Below, piece after piece: positions 1 to 9,266 of a stretch of DNA of 64,000 nt; the stretch's first letter is position 1; each line of letters opens with the position of its first letter. Under the pieces are notes generated by a model. It was not told the origin of the DNA and did no database searches. It worked only from the letters and a program-made list of their open reading frames with translations. A program made the translations under genes and the position numbers. The stretch is from the NCBI GenBank assembly GCA_905221615.1, contig CAJNDT010002868.1, positions 62,001-126,000 of the forward strand, read 5' to 3'. The stretch comes from Symbiodinium sp. CCMP2592 (Eukaryota; Sar; Dinophyceae; Suessiales; Symbiodiniaceae).

Positions 1-112
1 GGCATCGGAAAGCGGTGGCGCGGAACCGAGGCCTGCAAGGGGGCGCGTGGAGAGGCAGACAACTGAGACCAAAGTCACAAAGACAATTAGACATGAATCA
101 CAAGCCAGTCAC

Positions 113-768
113 CATCAGACATCATCATCGGCGTCATCTTCATCACCATCACCGTCGCAATGATCGTCATCTTCATCGTCATCACCATCATCATCATCAG
201 CATCATCGTCGTCATCGTCATCATTTTCGTCATCTTCATCGTTATCATCCAGCATGTCAGCATCATCATCATCGTCATCCTCCTCTTCATCTTCATCTTC
301 GTCATCATCATCATCATCATCACCATCATCATCTTCATCAAAATCATCATCACCAGCGCCAGCGCCAGAGCCAGAGCCAGCGCCAGCACCAGCACCAGCA
401 CCGGCACCGGCACCGGCATCAGCACCATCACCATCGTCATCAACAACATCAGCATCATCATCATCATGATCATCGTCATCCGTCTCATCATCATCCTCGT
501 CCCCTTCATCTTCATTTCCATCTACATTTTCATCGCCACCGTCGTCATCATTGCATGCAATGCCGCACCTATCGTGATTATCGCCATGATCGTCACCACC
601 GCCACCACCACCACAACCAGGACACACCACTACACAGCACTATACGCCACCGCAACACCACTGACCACCGCACCACCACACCGTCACACGGTCACACCGT
701 CACACCATCACCCCGTCACCCCGTCACGCCGTCACACCGTCACACCGCATCACCATCACCGCCACCAC

Positions 769-801
<33 letters not shown>

Positions 802-910
802 AATCATCCAATTCATCATCCTCCAGATCCCCAGCTTCAGTATCAGTGTGTGTTGGACTGTCCTCAACTTCATACTCATCCTCCTGGTCCACCGCCACAG
901 CACTCTTCAG
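113..910. repeat. Compound microsatellite (ATC/CAT, CCAGCG, GTCACACC, GCC units)
   Basis: About 113-510 is an imperfect CAT/CGT trinucleotide tract interrupted at 357-420 by CCAGCG/CCAGAG hexamers. About 600-760 is an ACCGTCAC-type minisatellite, and about 760-800 is a GCC run. Every frame stays open here because the repeat lacks stops in several phases, giving His-rich, Ser-rich or Asp-rich translations, so I call no gene. Confidence 0.9.
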
Positions 911-2698
911 GACTTGAGGTATGTCAGAGTTTTGGCTCAGCGTTTTTCAGGGGTAGGCGTCCTTGGGTTTTGCCTACGATGTCAGTTTCTGGAGCTTCTT
1001 TTGTGTTTAGGCTGTGGCTCCCTCATGGGGGCGGTTTGGGCTGCATTGTTGTCAGTGCCAGGATTGCGGCTTTCGGGTGCACGGGTTGGAACCTTTATGT
1101 GCTCGAGGGCTTTGGGGTTCGAAGCGCGCTTCGGGATACAATCCTGAGGCCTTCCGAAGGCCCGAAAATGTCCTGAAGCTTGAAAGCCCTAGAGTTTCTG
1201 GTTCCAGCTGTTGAGGCATCCTTAACTGGAACCCAGGTGTAGATGGTTCCTTTGTTTGGCTGACGTCCGAAAACTCCCAGACCCATCCCCCATCTGCAGT
1301 CGCCGGGATTTGTCGCTCTCGGTGTTGACGCTGGCAGCACCGGCCTATGCCGAGGCATTCGACGGGTTTGAGGATTGTCCGTCTGCGATGTTCGGATTGG
1401 GGTTCAGGGTTAAGGAGATTTGAAGGATGCAAAGCGCCGGACATGATGTGTCAGCCTGGTTTTAGGGATTTTAGGGAAGATCTTAGCAGCAGCTCAACCC
1501 ATTTCCGTTTCCGAAAGCTATTCGACCCCGTCCCCTTGATCTTCCTCGGCCGTGCCGACGGCCGACATGCAACGCTTCTGCCGGCCAGGGCTCTTGGCTT
1601 TGGGGCGGTTGAACAGATGTTTGAAGCATGATCTTACGCCCTCAATCCCTTAGAGTCACGCCCGATTCCGGGGGTCGTCTTGCCTTGGGAAAGCCTTGTT
1701 TGCAAAGCACTTTGTGGGAGCACTGCGCCCTCCACACGAACGCGGCCTTTACAACCCGGAGCTTTGAATGTAACAAAGGCATAGCGGTTTGCGTTTAGGG
1801 CTTGGACCGCTTTTTACCCAGAATCGTCCTCACGTCAGCTATGCCAGGGCAGGGTTTAATCAGGATACAACTTGAGGCAATCTTGCTTTCCTAGGCACCA
1901 ACCGGATGAACCGAATCTCGTCCGGGCAGGAAGTCGCACCGACGATTCAGGCAGGAAGTGTGTGTGGGAAACTTTCGCTCAATGCAGTTTGTGAAGTCAA
2001 AGGCATAAGCTCACACCGTGCCCCAAAACCTGAACCTTAAACTCCAAACCCCAGCTGTTTCTATGAGCAAACTCTGAGCCCCAAATCGGACACCCGAACG
2101 AGGCACCCTGATTTGACTGGCTTGAGTGGCAGGTTCCCGATATTTCCTTTTGAGGTTAGGGCCGCCGGATGCAGTCTTTGATGTTCTTCTTGCAGTTTTC
2201 GGACGGATGGTGCCAGCAAGGATCTCGCCCCGGCGTCCACTCTGGATGAAAGTTGCTACCCAGTCACTCCTTGATCCCGTGCAGCGAGTCCAGGGTTAAA
2301 GGGCAAGCTAAGTTCAGGTAACGTGAGGTTACGACACGAACTCGGATTTGAGCTGTAGGAGAGGATGCCCGTTCCATGCTAGGGCTGCTACAGCTTACTG
2401 AAGTGATGATGGACTCAAACTTAAACCCTGACCTTGAGCTCACATTCCTAACGCCTGAACCCTTCTATCCTTGAGGCCGCCTTGGGTGTTTGGTACAACG
2501 GTTCAGTTCGAGATTCGAGTTGCAACCCTAAGCCCCCTCCACCTTCGAGTTGGATGACGGTATGAGGCCTGAGCAAAATGTCCGGTCAACGCGCCCTCGA
2601 GCCCTGAACCTCGGAACCAATCCAAAAGGGCCGGAACTCGGAGACTCGCAAGCCTCAACGTAGGGTGTAGTTACTTCCGCTTCAGACTGCCCGAATGC
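911..2698. other. Spacer DNA with degenerate telomere-like words, no gene seen
   Basis: No convincing coding region is visible. The stretch is rich in short words such as aaccctgaac, gggttcaggg and ccctaagc, which are degenerate forms of a CCCTAAA-type repeat. The same texture recurs at 45.6-49.2 kb and 59.4-64 kb. The few open frames (for example 2528-2800 minus) have no recognisable domain. Confidence 0.6.
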
Positions 2699-3151
2699 CA
2701 CAACTGGAAAGGCTTCCACTGACCCGCCTGCCTTCTGTAGATGACTTATGTGCTGAATGTACTTGTCAGATTGCGGCAAAAGTGCAGAAAGCGAGTGCAT
2801 ATGCCCTCATGAACATGACTGTTAAATGAAAACAATCGGTGGACACACCTAAAACCTGCCTCAGAAAACAGAAATCCATTTCGCTAATCTTGCTGGCTCA
2901 GGGGCCCAGCTTTTTTGCAGGTACATCCGACTGGCCAAGTCGGATATCCCATCTGCAACCGTAGCTTCGTTGCACACGGTAGGTCGCAGATGCCGTGTGC
3001 CCCTGCAAACTTAAAAACGAAAGGAGCAAGAAAACAAGAAAAATCCATGGGTCAAAGCATGAGCCTACAAAGGTTTGCAAACAGAAAAACCTAAGAAAAA
3101 TGGACATGTGAGTGCAGGTTTGTCGCATGTACAGCAGAATAACACAAACAG
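2699..3151 (-). repeat. Terminal direct repeat, 3' copy (453 bp)
   Basis: It matches 45113-45565 over 453 bp in the same orientation. The only difference I saw is A at 2748 against C at 45162. It lies just beyond the last ORF of the minus-strand retroelement, like an LTR or the pseudo-LTR of Penelope-like elements. It does not have obvious TG...CA ends. The flanks on both outer sides are spacer DNA. Confidence 0.9.
2914..3009 (-). ncRNA. Predicted pseudoknotted RNA fold in the terminal repeat
   Basis: Four helices are visible by eye. An outer 8-bp stem pairs 3002-3009 with 2914-2921. An 8-bp stem pairs 2993-3000 with 2972-2979. A 7-bp helix pairs 2986-2992, inside that stem's loop, with 2950-2956, making an H-type pseudoknot. 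An 8-bp hairpin (atccgact/agtcggat) spans 2925-2945. All four are perfectly paired within 96 nt. The strand follows the element's transcription direction. I could not match it to a hammerhead or a complete HDV-like ribozyme, so no activity is assigned. The same fold occurs at 45328-45423. Confidence 0.55.
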
Positions 3152-3165
3152 GCCCCCGAAGGGGC
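3152..3165 (-). other. GCCCC-UUCG-GGGGC hairpin at the internal/terminal-repeat junction
   Basis: Read on the element strand, a 5-bp GC stem closes a UUCG tetraloop, a very stable RNA hairpin. It abuts the terminal repeat, whose first base on this strand is 3151. It could serve as a 3' end or RT-recognition structure; that role is inference. Confidence 0.45.
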
Positions 3166-3226
3166 ACAGAAGCTTCAAGGTGCACGTTTTTTGCGACGGT
3201 TCCCAATCATCGTAATAGCAGCAAGC

Positions 3227-3598
3227 CTATTCACGTCTACGCTTCTTGATGGCTCTCTCACTGCGGTCAATAACCTGGTGGTAATAGCATCGGCAATGAT
3301 TGTGACCTTCGTCTGCTCGAGCACATACCCGGCCACAGTTCGTATGAGAGCACAATCCTGAGCATCGTGACATCCTTTGTTGAAAATCCGAAGAATCACG
3401 TAGGATTTCGACAACACGAAGCATCAACCGAATAAGGTCCTGTGGATGGATGTCATTAGAGCGAAGAGCATCGAGGGCATCGGCAGCTGATGTTTGCACA
3501 ATATCCTCCAAATTGTCATCGCTGGCTCGCCTCGACCCTGGTTCATAGCGAAGAGTACGACGACCACTGGACGACATGATTACACACTGAGACTTCAA
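3227..3598 (-). CDS. Small Cys/His-containing basic protein of the retroelement, unknown
   Basis: This 123-residue ORF is the last one before the 3' terminal repeat. Its middle has a hydrophobic stretch (HPQDLIRLMLRVVEIL) that looks helical. Its C-terminal third is rich in Cys and His (CSGLCSHTNC, CGRVC, HNHCRCYYH) and could bind zinc. It ends in a basic tail, KKRRRE. A better start may be the Met at residue 8 (MSSSGRR). I recognise no family. The size and basic Cys/His character would suit nucleic-acid binding, but that is inference. Confidence 0.45.
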   Translation of the reverse strand: MKSQCVIMSSSGRRTLRYEPGSRRASDDNLEDIVQTSAADALDALRSNDIHPQDLIRLMLRVVEILRDSSDFQQRMSRCSGLCSHTNCGRVCARADEGHNHCRCYYHQVIDRSERAIKKRRRE

Positions 3599-3727
3599 TA
3601 GGCTTGAGCACTGTACATCAGCACGAAAGAGGACAATACCTAGGCCAACATGTCAAGACTCGCAGGACAAGGACACCATTTATTCTCATGTGGCGTGATC
3701 CACTCAAGTCAAGGTCGTATCTACACT

Positions 3728-4360
3728 TTACAGTGGGTGAACAATGCGGCGCACATTAAGATCATCGATGAAAGCCGATCCAATACGCACTCGATCTTCA
3801 TTGGAGTGATGAATCCATTCCACATTTGCATGGCGCACTTGGGCAAGACGCCAAAGCTGCTGAATATTGAAGAATGTGCGATCGCCAACCAATCGGATAA
3901 TAGTGTAATCCCATTCTTTGCATACGGACGCAAACACCACAATGTGAGGTAATGCGGGAGCTTCACACGTGATCGGCGTGTACACGCTGGGTCCTTGCAT
4001 AAAGAACTCCCATACTTCAGCACGAAGATCCATACCTTCTGTTCTGCATTGTGTAACAAACTGTTCAAGATCATACATCGTATGGAATCCATGTCTGCGA
4101 AGAGTAACATCCAGAGTCTCAAGTGGATCTAGTGGTGGAAATGTGAAGAAGAAAATAATATGGCGTCGGGTGCTGATGAAAGTCAGCACTTTCTCTGTCA
4201 GAACAGTAAGTTCCCACATGGCGTCGAGGAAATGTCTACAACCTTCAGAAGGCACTACGAAAACATTCGGGCTCACATCCTGCAGTAAAAGAAGGACAAC
4301 ATGTTGATTGCAAAAGCAACAAAAACTCATGAGCTCGCATAACGAACCGCAATACAGCAT
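3728..4360 (-). CDS. Hypothetical protein of the retroelement
   Basis: The ORF has 210 residues. The first ~28 are hydrophobic and Cys-rich (including VVLLLLQD), so translation may start later or be joined from another exon. The rest looks like a normal globular protein (QPVEGC-like turns, FPPLDPLETLDVTLRRHGFHTMYDL as alternating helix signal, many aromatic residues). I recognise no domain. It lies on the same strand between the ubiquitin-like ORF and the small basic ORF, 30 bp downstream of the former, so it is probably part of the retroelement transcript. Confidence 0.45.
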   Translation of the reverse strand: MLYCGSLCELMSFCCFCNQHVVLLLLQDVSPNVFVVPSEGCRHFLDAMWELTVLTEKVLTFISTRRHIIFFFTFPPLDPLETLDVTLRRHGFHTMYDLEQFVTQCRTEGMDLRAEVWEFFMQGPSVYTPITCEAPALPHIVVFASVCKEWDYTIIRLVGDRTFFNIQQLWRLAQVRHANVEWIHHSNEDRVRIGSAFIDDLNVRRIVHPL

Positions 4361-4390
4361 TTATTTCCTTGATCAGCACACTGCTCAAGT

Positions 4391-4723
4391 TCACCACGAT
4401 GATTCGTGTGGCCAGGTTCTCACAAATTGAACGGCCTGCGTAGTATGCGGGAAGGCAGCAACTCGAGAAATCGAAGATGTGAATGGTAAATGTTGACCAA
4501 ATTGCCTTAATTGGAAGGCGTTCAAACGGGGTGGAATCCCCGTACGGTTCGCAAGCTCATCGCACACCTTCCTCTTCAGGTCATCAATCGTAGAATCTGT
4601 AGGCAAAGAGAGCCAGAAACCCATCTCACGTCCGCCAGAGCATATATCCGGAGGTACAACAAGTGGAATCCTGACCATCGGAGCTGGGGCCGGAAGGGCC
4701 GCCATACTTGCTGTTCGCTTCAT
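4391..4723 (-). CDS. Ubiquitin-like domain protein
   Basis: The chosen start (MKRTASMAALP) gives 110 residues; the open frame extends further upstream to 4837. Residues ~18-95 have a beta-grasp look: IPLVVPPD as strand 1, FWLSLPTDSTIDDLKRKV as strand 2 plus the start of the ubiquitin helix, then TGIPPRLNAFQL and FGQHLP, equivalent to the ubiquitin GIPP...L...G..L segment. No C-terminal GG is present, so conjugation is unlikely and it is better read as a ubiquitin-fold domain. A ubiquitin-like ORF is unusual cargo for a retroelement. It shares strand and tight spacing with the neighbouring element ORFs. Confidence 0.55.
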   Translation of the reverse strand: MKRTASMAALPAPAPMVRIPLVVPPDICSGGREMGFWLSLPTDSTIDDLKRKVCDELANRTGIPPRLNAFQLRQFGQHLPFTSSISRVAAFPHTTQAVQFVRTWPHESSW

Positions 4724-4846
4724 CTTACAAATTGAGCCGTAAGAACCTTCGAAGTGTGATGCTGCTAGGATGCACAACATATGTCTGCGACTCAGAAGTT
4801 GCAAGCAAGTTCGGGACAACAGTTTTGTCTTCCACATACGTCCGGC

Positions 4847-5434
4847 TTACATGATGTGACGAGAGCCTCCAAGTGAAACAGTGGTGCTTGATCTTGACCT
4901 AGACCTCGACCGAGATCTCTCACGGACCTCCGATTCACTCATGGATCTGCTTCTCCGAGCAGCAGGAGCAGTCTGTTGCCGTCGACGGGGCAGTGCACCA
5001 CGCTGTTGAGGATCCGAAAGAGTCGATCCATCCATGACTGTCGGTGCAGCGTCACTCGAAACAGCTCCAAGAGAAGCATCCGGATGAGAGGGAGACGGAG
5101 AGAAAGGAAAACGACCAGAAGCAGAGAAGGACACAGGAAGGGGAGGAGGAAAAGCAGGAGGGGGAGGAGGAGGAGGAGGAGGGAGGGGAGAAGGAGAAGG
5201 AGAGGGGGCAAGAAACGAAGACAACGAAGGCACAGAAGACACAGGGACAGAGTGGGAGGGAGCGCCAAGATGTTGTGCAACAAGGGCATCTGCATCGTTC
5301 TGAATCCGGCGTCGAAGATGAGAAAGAAAGACTGCCCTCTGGCGGCGATCTCCCAAGATCTGAAAAAGAGCCGTGACTTGATCTCCATCCAGACTGCTGA
5401 TTATGTCGTTGCAGCTCAGCAAAGAGCCAGACAT
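4847..5434 (-). CDS. Pro-rich and Arg/Ser-rich protein of the retroelement
   Basis: The start MSGSLLSCND gives 195 residues; the frame is open to 5488. The first ~60 residues look folded and helical (LDGDQVTALFQILGDRRQRAVFLSHLRRRIQ). A Ser/Pro stretch with a run of ten prolines follows, and the tail holds RRSRSMSES and RSRSRSRS dipeptides. That layout (small helical domain, proline linker, RS tail) is seen in RNA-binding or splicing-related proteins. I know no exact family. The purine-rich plus strand opposite also stays open, but the N-terminal domain favours the minus reading. Confidence 0.5.
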   Translation of the reverse strand: MSGSLLSCNDIISSLDGDQVTALFQILGDRRQRAVFLSHLRRRIQNDADALVAQHLGAPSHSVPVSSVPSLSSFLAPSPSPSPLPPPPPPPPPAFPPPLPVSFSASGRFPFSPSPSHPDASLGAVSSDAAPTVMDGSTLSDPQQRGALPRRRQQTAPAARRSRSMSESEVRERSRSRSRSRSSTTVSLGGSRHIM

Positions 5435-5545
5435 TGATACGTTGACAGCGGTGCATAAGTACTTGAACCAACGTCTGCCAAGACTCACATTTTTGCAAAC
5501 TTATGCACACAATTGGACAGAACATTGGCGGACACTTTTTTAACC

Positions 5546-6156
5546 TCAAAGCCACCTATATGACTCTAACATGCGCGACGGGAAATTCGCACGCCGAGAA
5601 CGTAACTTGGTGAAGTTGGCACCAACATGTCTCGATACACATGAGCTGGTATGTACAAGAAGGCTTCAATCAAGAACCGTGGCAAACTCGTAATCGCATC
5701 AGAAACTTGATATGTCGCAATGTCAGAGTACGACACTGCACTGACAGGCACAGGAAAGACTCACTGCATCGTGGAAGAAGATGTGTAAAATTGAAGGTAG
5801 CAGAGTCATTGGACAGTCCATGGTAATTGTGTGCTTGAAAACATCGTCCCATCCCATGTATCAACCATCGCTGCCACTGGATGTGCTGCTGGCTTCGGCA
5901 AGAATCGGGATTGTCACATCTCTGTGTGCTGACATGCACACTGCTACGTACCATAAGAAAAGAGAATATGCAGAATCGGGGCGCATCCTCCATCCAAACA
6001 TCACGAAACTGGCAAAGGGTCATGGTCTATCGAGTGGTGGAGCATACTTCTTGAGCACATGCAGCAGAATTGTCTGAAAACATGCAGGCCACCCAATGCC
6101 AAGAGAGTGAGAGACATACGATGCGAGTGCACGAAGCGAACCTAAGACAGACTTTT
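5546..6156. other. Retroelement stretch without a convincing gene
   Basis: Between the Pro/RS-rich ORF and the dioxygenase, all minus-strand frames are broken by stops. Short open blocks exist (5566-5751 and 5670-6023 minus, 5781-6077 plus), but none shows a recognisable domain. It could be untranslated spacer or contain introns of a neighbouring ORF. Confidence 0.4.
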
Positions 6157-7242
6157 TTATGCGTCCAATGACATGTCACTCAGACATTGCTCGTCGGAAT
6201 CGTCGGCATCACGATCAGAGAAAGAAACAACAAAGGAAGAGCAAGAAGACCCAGGAAAGGAGGAGCAAGACCAAGACCGCAGAGAGGAGGAGCCGGAGGG
6301 AACAGAGGACACAGGGAAAAGACCAAAAGAAACCGACGAAGACACGAGGGAGGCAACAGAGGAGGCAGGAGAAAGAGACAACAGCGGAGGACGAGCAGAC
6401 GGACGAGGAGGAACAGACAGAAGAGGAAGAGAGGAAGAAGGAGAAGGAGCCGACGAAGACAAGGAACGACCAGGCGAGGAGAAGGGAAAGGCAGACAAGG
6501 ACAAAAGAGGAGAAGAAAAGAGAGGACCAGAGGGAGCAGACAAGGAAAGAGAGGAACGTACAGGAACACGAAGACCAAGAAAAAGCGCAAGGGAAAGACA
6601 TGAGGCATGGGGTGAAACGGGAACATGTTGCTTGACACAGAAAAGAACCATCATGATGCGAGTTCCAGTGAAAGGCATGGTGGCATGAATCACATTTCCA
6701 TCAAAGCAGCAAGGTTGTCTGACATCCAAGAGTCTGCCTTTCAAGTGAGCACCATGCGATGCAACATTGCAATTGAAATCATCAACTGTATATGTAAAGC
6801 GACCTCGGTCATCCACGACAAATAATTCTCCACCTGTCCAATCTCCAATGGCCCAGCCAATACTTGGGCCATGGTTGTTTGAATCTTTGTGTGGGATAGT
6901 CCGGACATTGCGATTGATCTGTATACTGGTAACTGCCAAATCCGAGAATTGGGGAGTATAATGTAGCATTCGGACAATCAACTTAGTAAGGCCAGGGAAC
7001 CGGAATGTGTTCTTTGTAAACTGCAGTCTTCCTCGAGACTGCACGCCAGAATACAAGCCAAGCAATATCTGATCTGCATGTGCTTGGTCTGCAGATCGCA
7101 CCTTCTTTCGACTGTAACTCAACCACATCCGTCGAGGAATACCATCAAGAATACGGAATAGATAGGCAGCCAACTCATCCAATGACTGAAAATTGAAACC
7201 ATCCGCATCTACATCAAAAGGGCTACGCTCTATGGTCGTCAT
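6157..7242 (-). CDS. 2OG-Fe(II) dioxygenase-like protein (copy A)
   Basis: 361 residues. The double-stranded beta-helix signature is clear: HKD at 118-120 (iron-binding H and D), Asn123 shortly after, GDWTGGELFV at 133-142, the distal His at 186 in DGNVIHATMPF, and Arg195 in FTGTRIMMV, the usual 2-oxoglutarate anchor. All key residues are present, so it may be active. Residues ~210-361 are a Ser/Pro/Leu-rich low-complexity tail encoded by pyrimidine-rich sequence. The HxDxxN pattern recalls TET/JBP-type thymine or cytosine oxygenases and also prolyl-hydroxylase-like families; I cannot choose between them. Dinoflagellate DNA contains 5-hydroxymethyluracil, so a base-modifying role is an attractive inference. 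It lies on the retroelement strand, downstream of RT. Confidence 0.8.
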   Translation of the reverse strand: MTTIERSPFDVDADGFNFQSLDELAAYLFRILDGIPRRMWLSYSRKKVRSADQAHADQILLGLYSGVQSRGRLQFTKNTFRFPGLTKLIVRMLHYTPQFSDLAVTSIQINRNVRTIPHKDSNNHGPSIGWAIGDWTGGELFVVDDRGRFTYTVDDFNCNVASHGAHLKGRLLDVRQPCCFDGNVIHATMPFTGTRIMMVLFCVKQHVPVSPHASCLSLALFLGLRVPVRSSLSLSAPSGPLFSSPLLSLSAFPFSSPGRSLSSSAPSPSSSLPLLSVPPRPSARPPLLSLSPASSVASLVSSSVSFGLFPVSSVPSGSSSLRSWSCSSFPGSSCSSFVVSFSDRDADDSDEQCLSDMSLDA

Positions 7243-7478
7243 GTTGACATGGGACTGAGCAAAAGTTCGGCACTCAAGACGAAATGATGCACAGGTCGCT
7301 GCAATGCATTAGCAACTTGAGACTGCAAACCCTAGCATCCGGACTGTTTAGTTTTCAAGCGTACGGTCCACGGCGGAGTGCAACACTCAGAATGTGGGCA
7401 AGCGATTGATCTTATTCACTCTGTAGCCGGAAGAAAACAAGCGAAGACATCCGGGGGTGAGGAGGCAACAGCGGTCAC

Positions 7479-9129
7479 TTATGCATCAGATGTCCAAAAG
7501 ACAGCAGTGCCGACTAAGACACTCCGACTGGAACGAAACATCCAACGACCATCCTGGCTGTGAATCAAATCGCCGAAATGTCCGAATGTTTGATCGGAGG
7601 CGTTAACAGCCTTGAAATGATTGTGTTGCCTCACAAAGGTCCAACCTAGCGCCGCACATGTGCGAGAATCAACTTGCTTTCCTCCGAAGCGGCGAGCCCC
7701 CAACATCGAATTTCTCATAGCGATCAAGTGCTCCGGCTGGGATCCGTCAAGCTTTGGAAGCCGAATAGCAGGTTTCGGCCAAGACATGCGGCCATAAAAG
7801 CCGGTAGATGGGACCCATGTGCGGTCCGCCCTGTCGAAGAATGATGGTCTCACAACTTCCTGATTGATGATCGAGGCCAAATCCTGAGGGACTGTGTTGT
7901 GAACAAAGGGCACAGCGAAACAGGTGGCAGGATCATCCGGAAGCCTCGTTGTTGAAATAAGGAAAACTCCCTGCGGAGCTTCATGTGAACCATCATCAGC
8001 AAGGCCCGTGTCCGGGTCCGTGTTTCCCGGGAACAACCAATAAGATCCACGGCCGGCCTGGAGATCTTCTCGAACAAACGGACGAAGGCGAGACACGGAT
8101 GATAGAATACGGGCGAGGCTCTGAATTTGCTTTTTGGCATCCGGGCCCATAGCAAAGTAATCCTGGGCATCCGACCATGAGTAGTTGGCATGATGGTCGG
8201 CTCCTGCCAAAATGGTAGCTATCCATCTCTCCTGGAGATCAAAGGGTCCAGTCGGAAGGACTGGAACAACAATTTCAGCCGCACTTTTGATACGATTGAC
8301 GTCCTTCATGATTGTAGTCCGGTAATGTAACAACACCCGTTCAATTTCAGACCAATGCTTCTTCTTTTCTTTTTCGGAGGTGGTGGGATCGAAATTCCAC
8401 ACATTCATTCCTGCAACAGTCCGAATGGTATAGAACTGGGGCCACATCGAGTGTTGAACATCAGGCCTGTCCAACTTTGTAGGCTCCAGAAATTGGACCC
8501 AGATCGGTGGTCCTGAAGAGGGCTGAACACAAACCCATTCAGTCGAGGGAGCTGGAAGCTCCGGTCCATCCGGGACTGCATACTTGTCAAGGCTGGCGTC
8601 AACAATAGCAAGCTGAGCAGAAGATGACGGCTTGTCTTCAATAGGTAGGCGTTCATCACCGGCCAGCTGACGACGCTTTCTTGGGAGAGGCGGGCACGGC
8701 TTCAAAACCGGGCTCCTTGAACGATCGTCCCGATTATTGCCAAACAACCGAACAGAGGTCAGGCTTTCAATAACCCGATTTGCCATACCTTCGTCATGAA
8801 TCTGAATAGACTGGGCCGAAGATCCACTACCTTCAGTGAGAGTCAGAAAAGGCGACGGGGGAGGAGCTCGGGGAACCGCGGCATCCACATGTACTTGAGG
8901 GAGCGAAGGAGTCGAAGAAGAAGGAAGCAGGTGGAGCAGGAAGAGCGCGGCGGCCTCCGGAAGCGCTTCCGGTCGGCTGTGCCCATTCTGGAAGTGTGTC
9001 TGGCGGTGCAAGGGCTCGGTTCACCTCTTGTGCAACCCTCTTTCGAATATACATGTCCACGGAGCCACTTACAGGGCCAGGAGGGCCCGAGGACTTCGGG
9101 AACAAATTGAGACTGTCTTCCGCGGACAT
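7479..9129 (-). CDS. Large unknown retroelement ORF with a probable +1 frame change (copy A)
   Basis: The main frame (9011-7479) encodes up to 510 residues. Its well-behaved part starts near MANRVIESL (8786) and runs to the end, with charged, aromatic-rich globular sequence such as HNTVPQDLASII and WVPSTGFYGRMSW near residues 370-415. A second frame starts at 9129 (MSAEDSLNLF) and contains MYIRKRVAQEVNRALAPP, which looks like a genuine N-terminus. It overlaps the main frame in a Pro/Ser-rich stretch around 8930-8960. Joining them needs a +1 shift or an unseen intron. Both duplicated copies have the same arrangement, so a random sequencing error is unlikely. I assign no function; the HNTVPQ...I...VRPS segment faintly resembles ADP-ribosyl-transfer folds, which I do not rely on. 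Confidence 0.55.
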
Positions 9130-9266
9130 TGTCGAGTTTACAGGAAGCTACAGAATATACAAGGCACAAAAGCTCTCGAGCAAAGGATACATGGCAAGCA
9201 ACCAGCTCAATGGCACATGGACTGAGACACTGTGCAAGCGCGGGCAACAACGAAGGCAAAGTCTGT

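Noticed and set aside
15..917. 300-residue His-rich ORF and several long Ser-, Asp- and Met-rich ORFs on both strands
   Set aside because: They are translations of CAT/CCAGCG/GTCACACC microsatellites, and all frames are open for the same reason.
929..940. Spliced-leader relic (gttttggctcag)
   Set aside because: Only about ten bases match the 3' end of the dinoflagellate leader, with no acceptor-like CCGTAGCC part; chance match.
2914..3009. HDV-like ribozyme
   Set aside because: Helix order resembles P1-P2-P1'-P2', but there is no P3 and no proper P4, and the catalytic C region is not identifiable.
2699..3151. Hammerhead ribozyme in the terminal repeat
   Set aside because: I looked for CTGATGA and GAAA core elements on both strands and found no suitable pair, although such ribozymes are usual in Penelope-like elements.
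5044..5437. Plus-strand basic ORFs opposite the Pro/RS-rich gene
   Set aside because: Purine-rich antisense artefact with no domain; the minus frame has a folded N-terminus.
6159..6688. Plus-strand Arg/Glu/Lys-rich ORFs opposite the dioxygenase
   Set aside because: They are shadows of the purine-rich complement of the Ser/Pro/Leu tail; the catalytic domain is on the minus strand.
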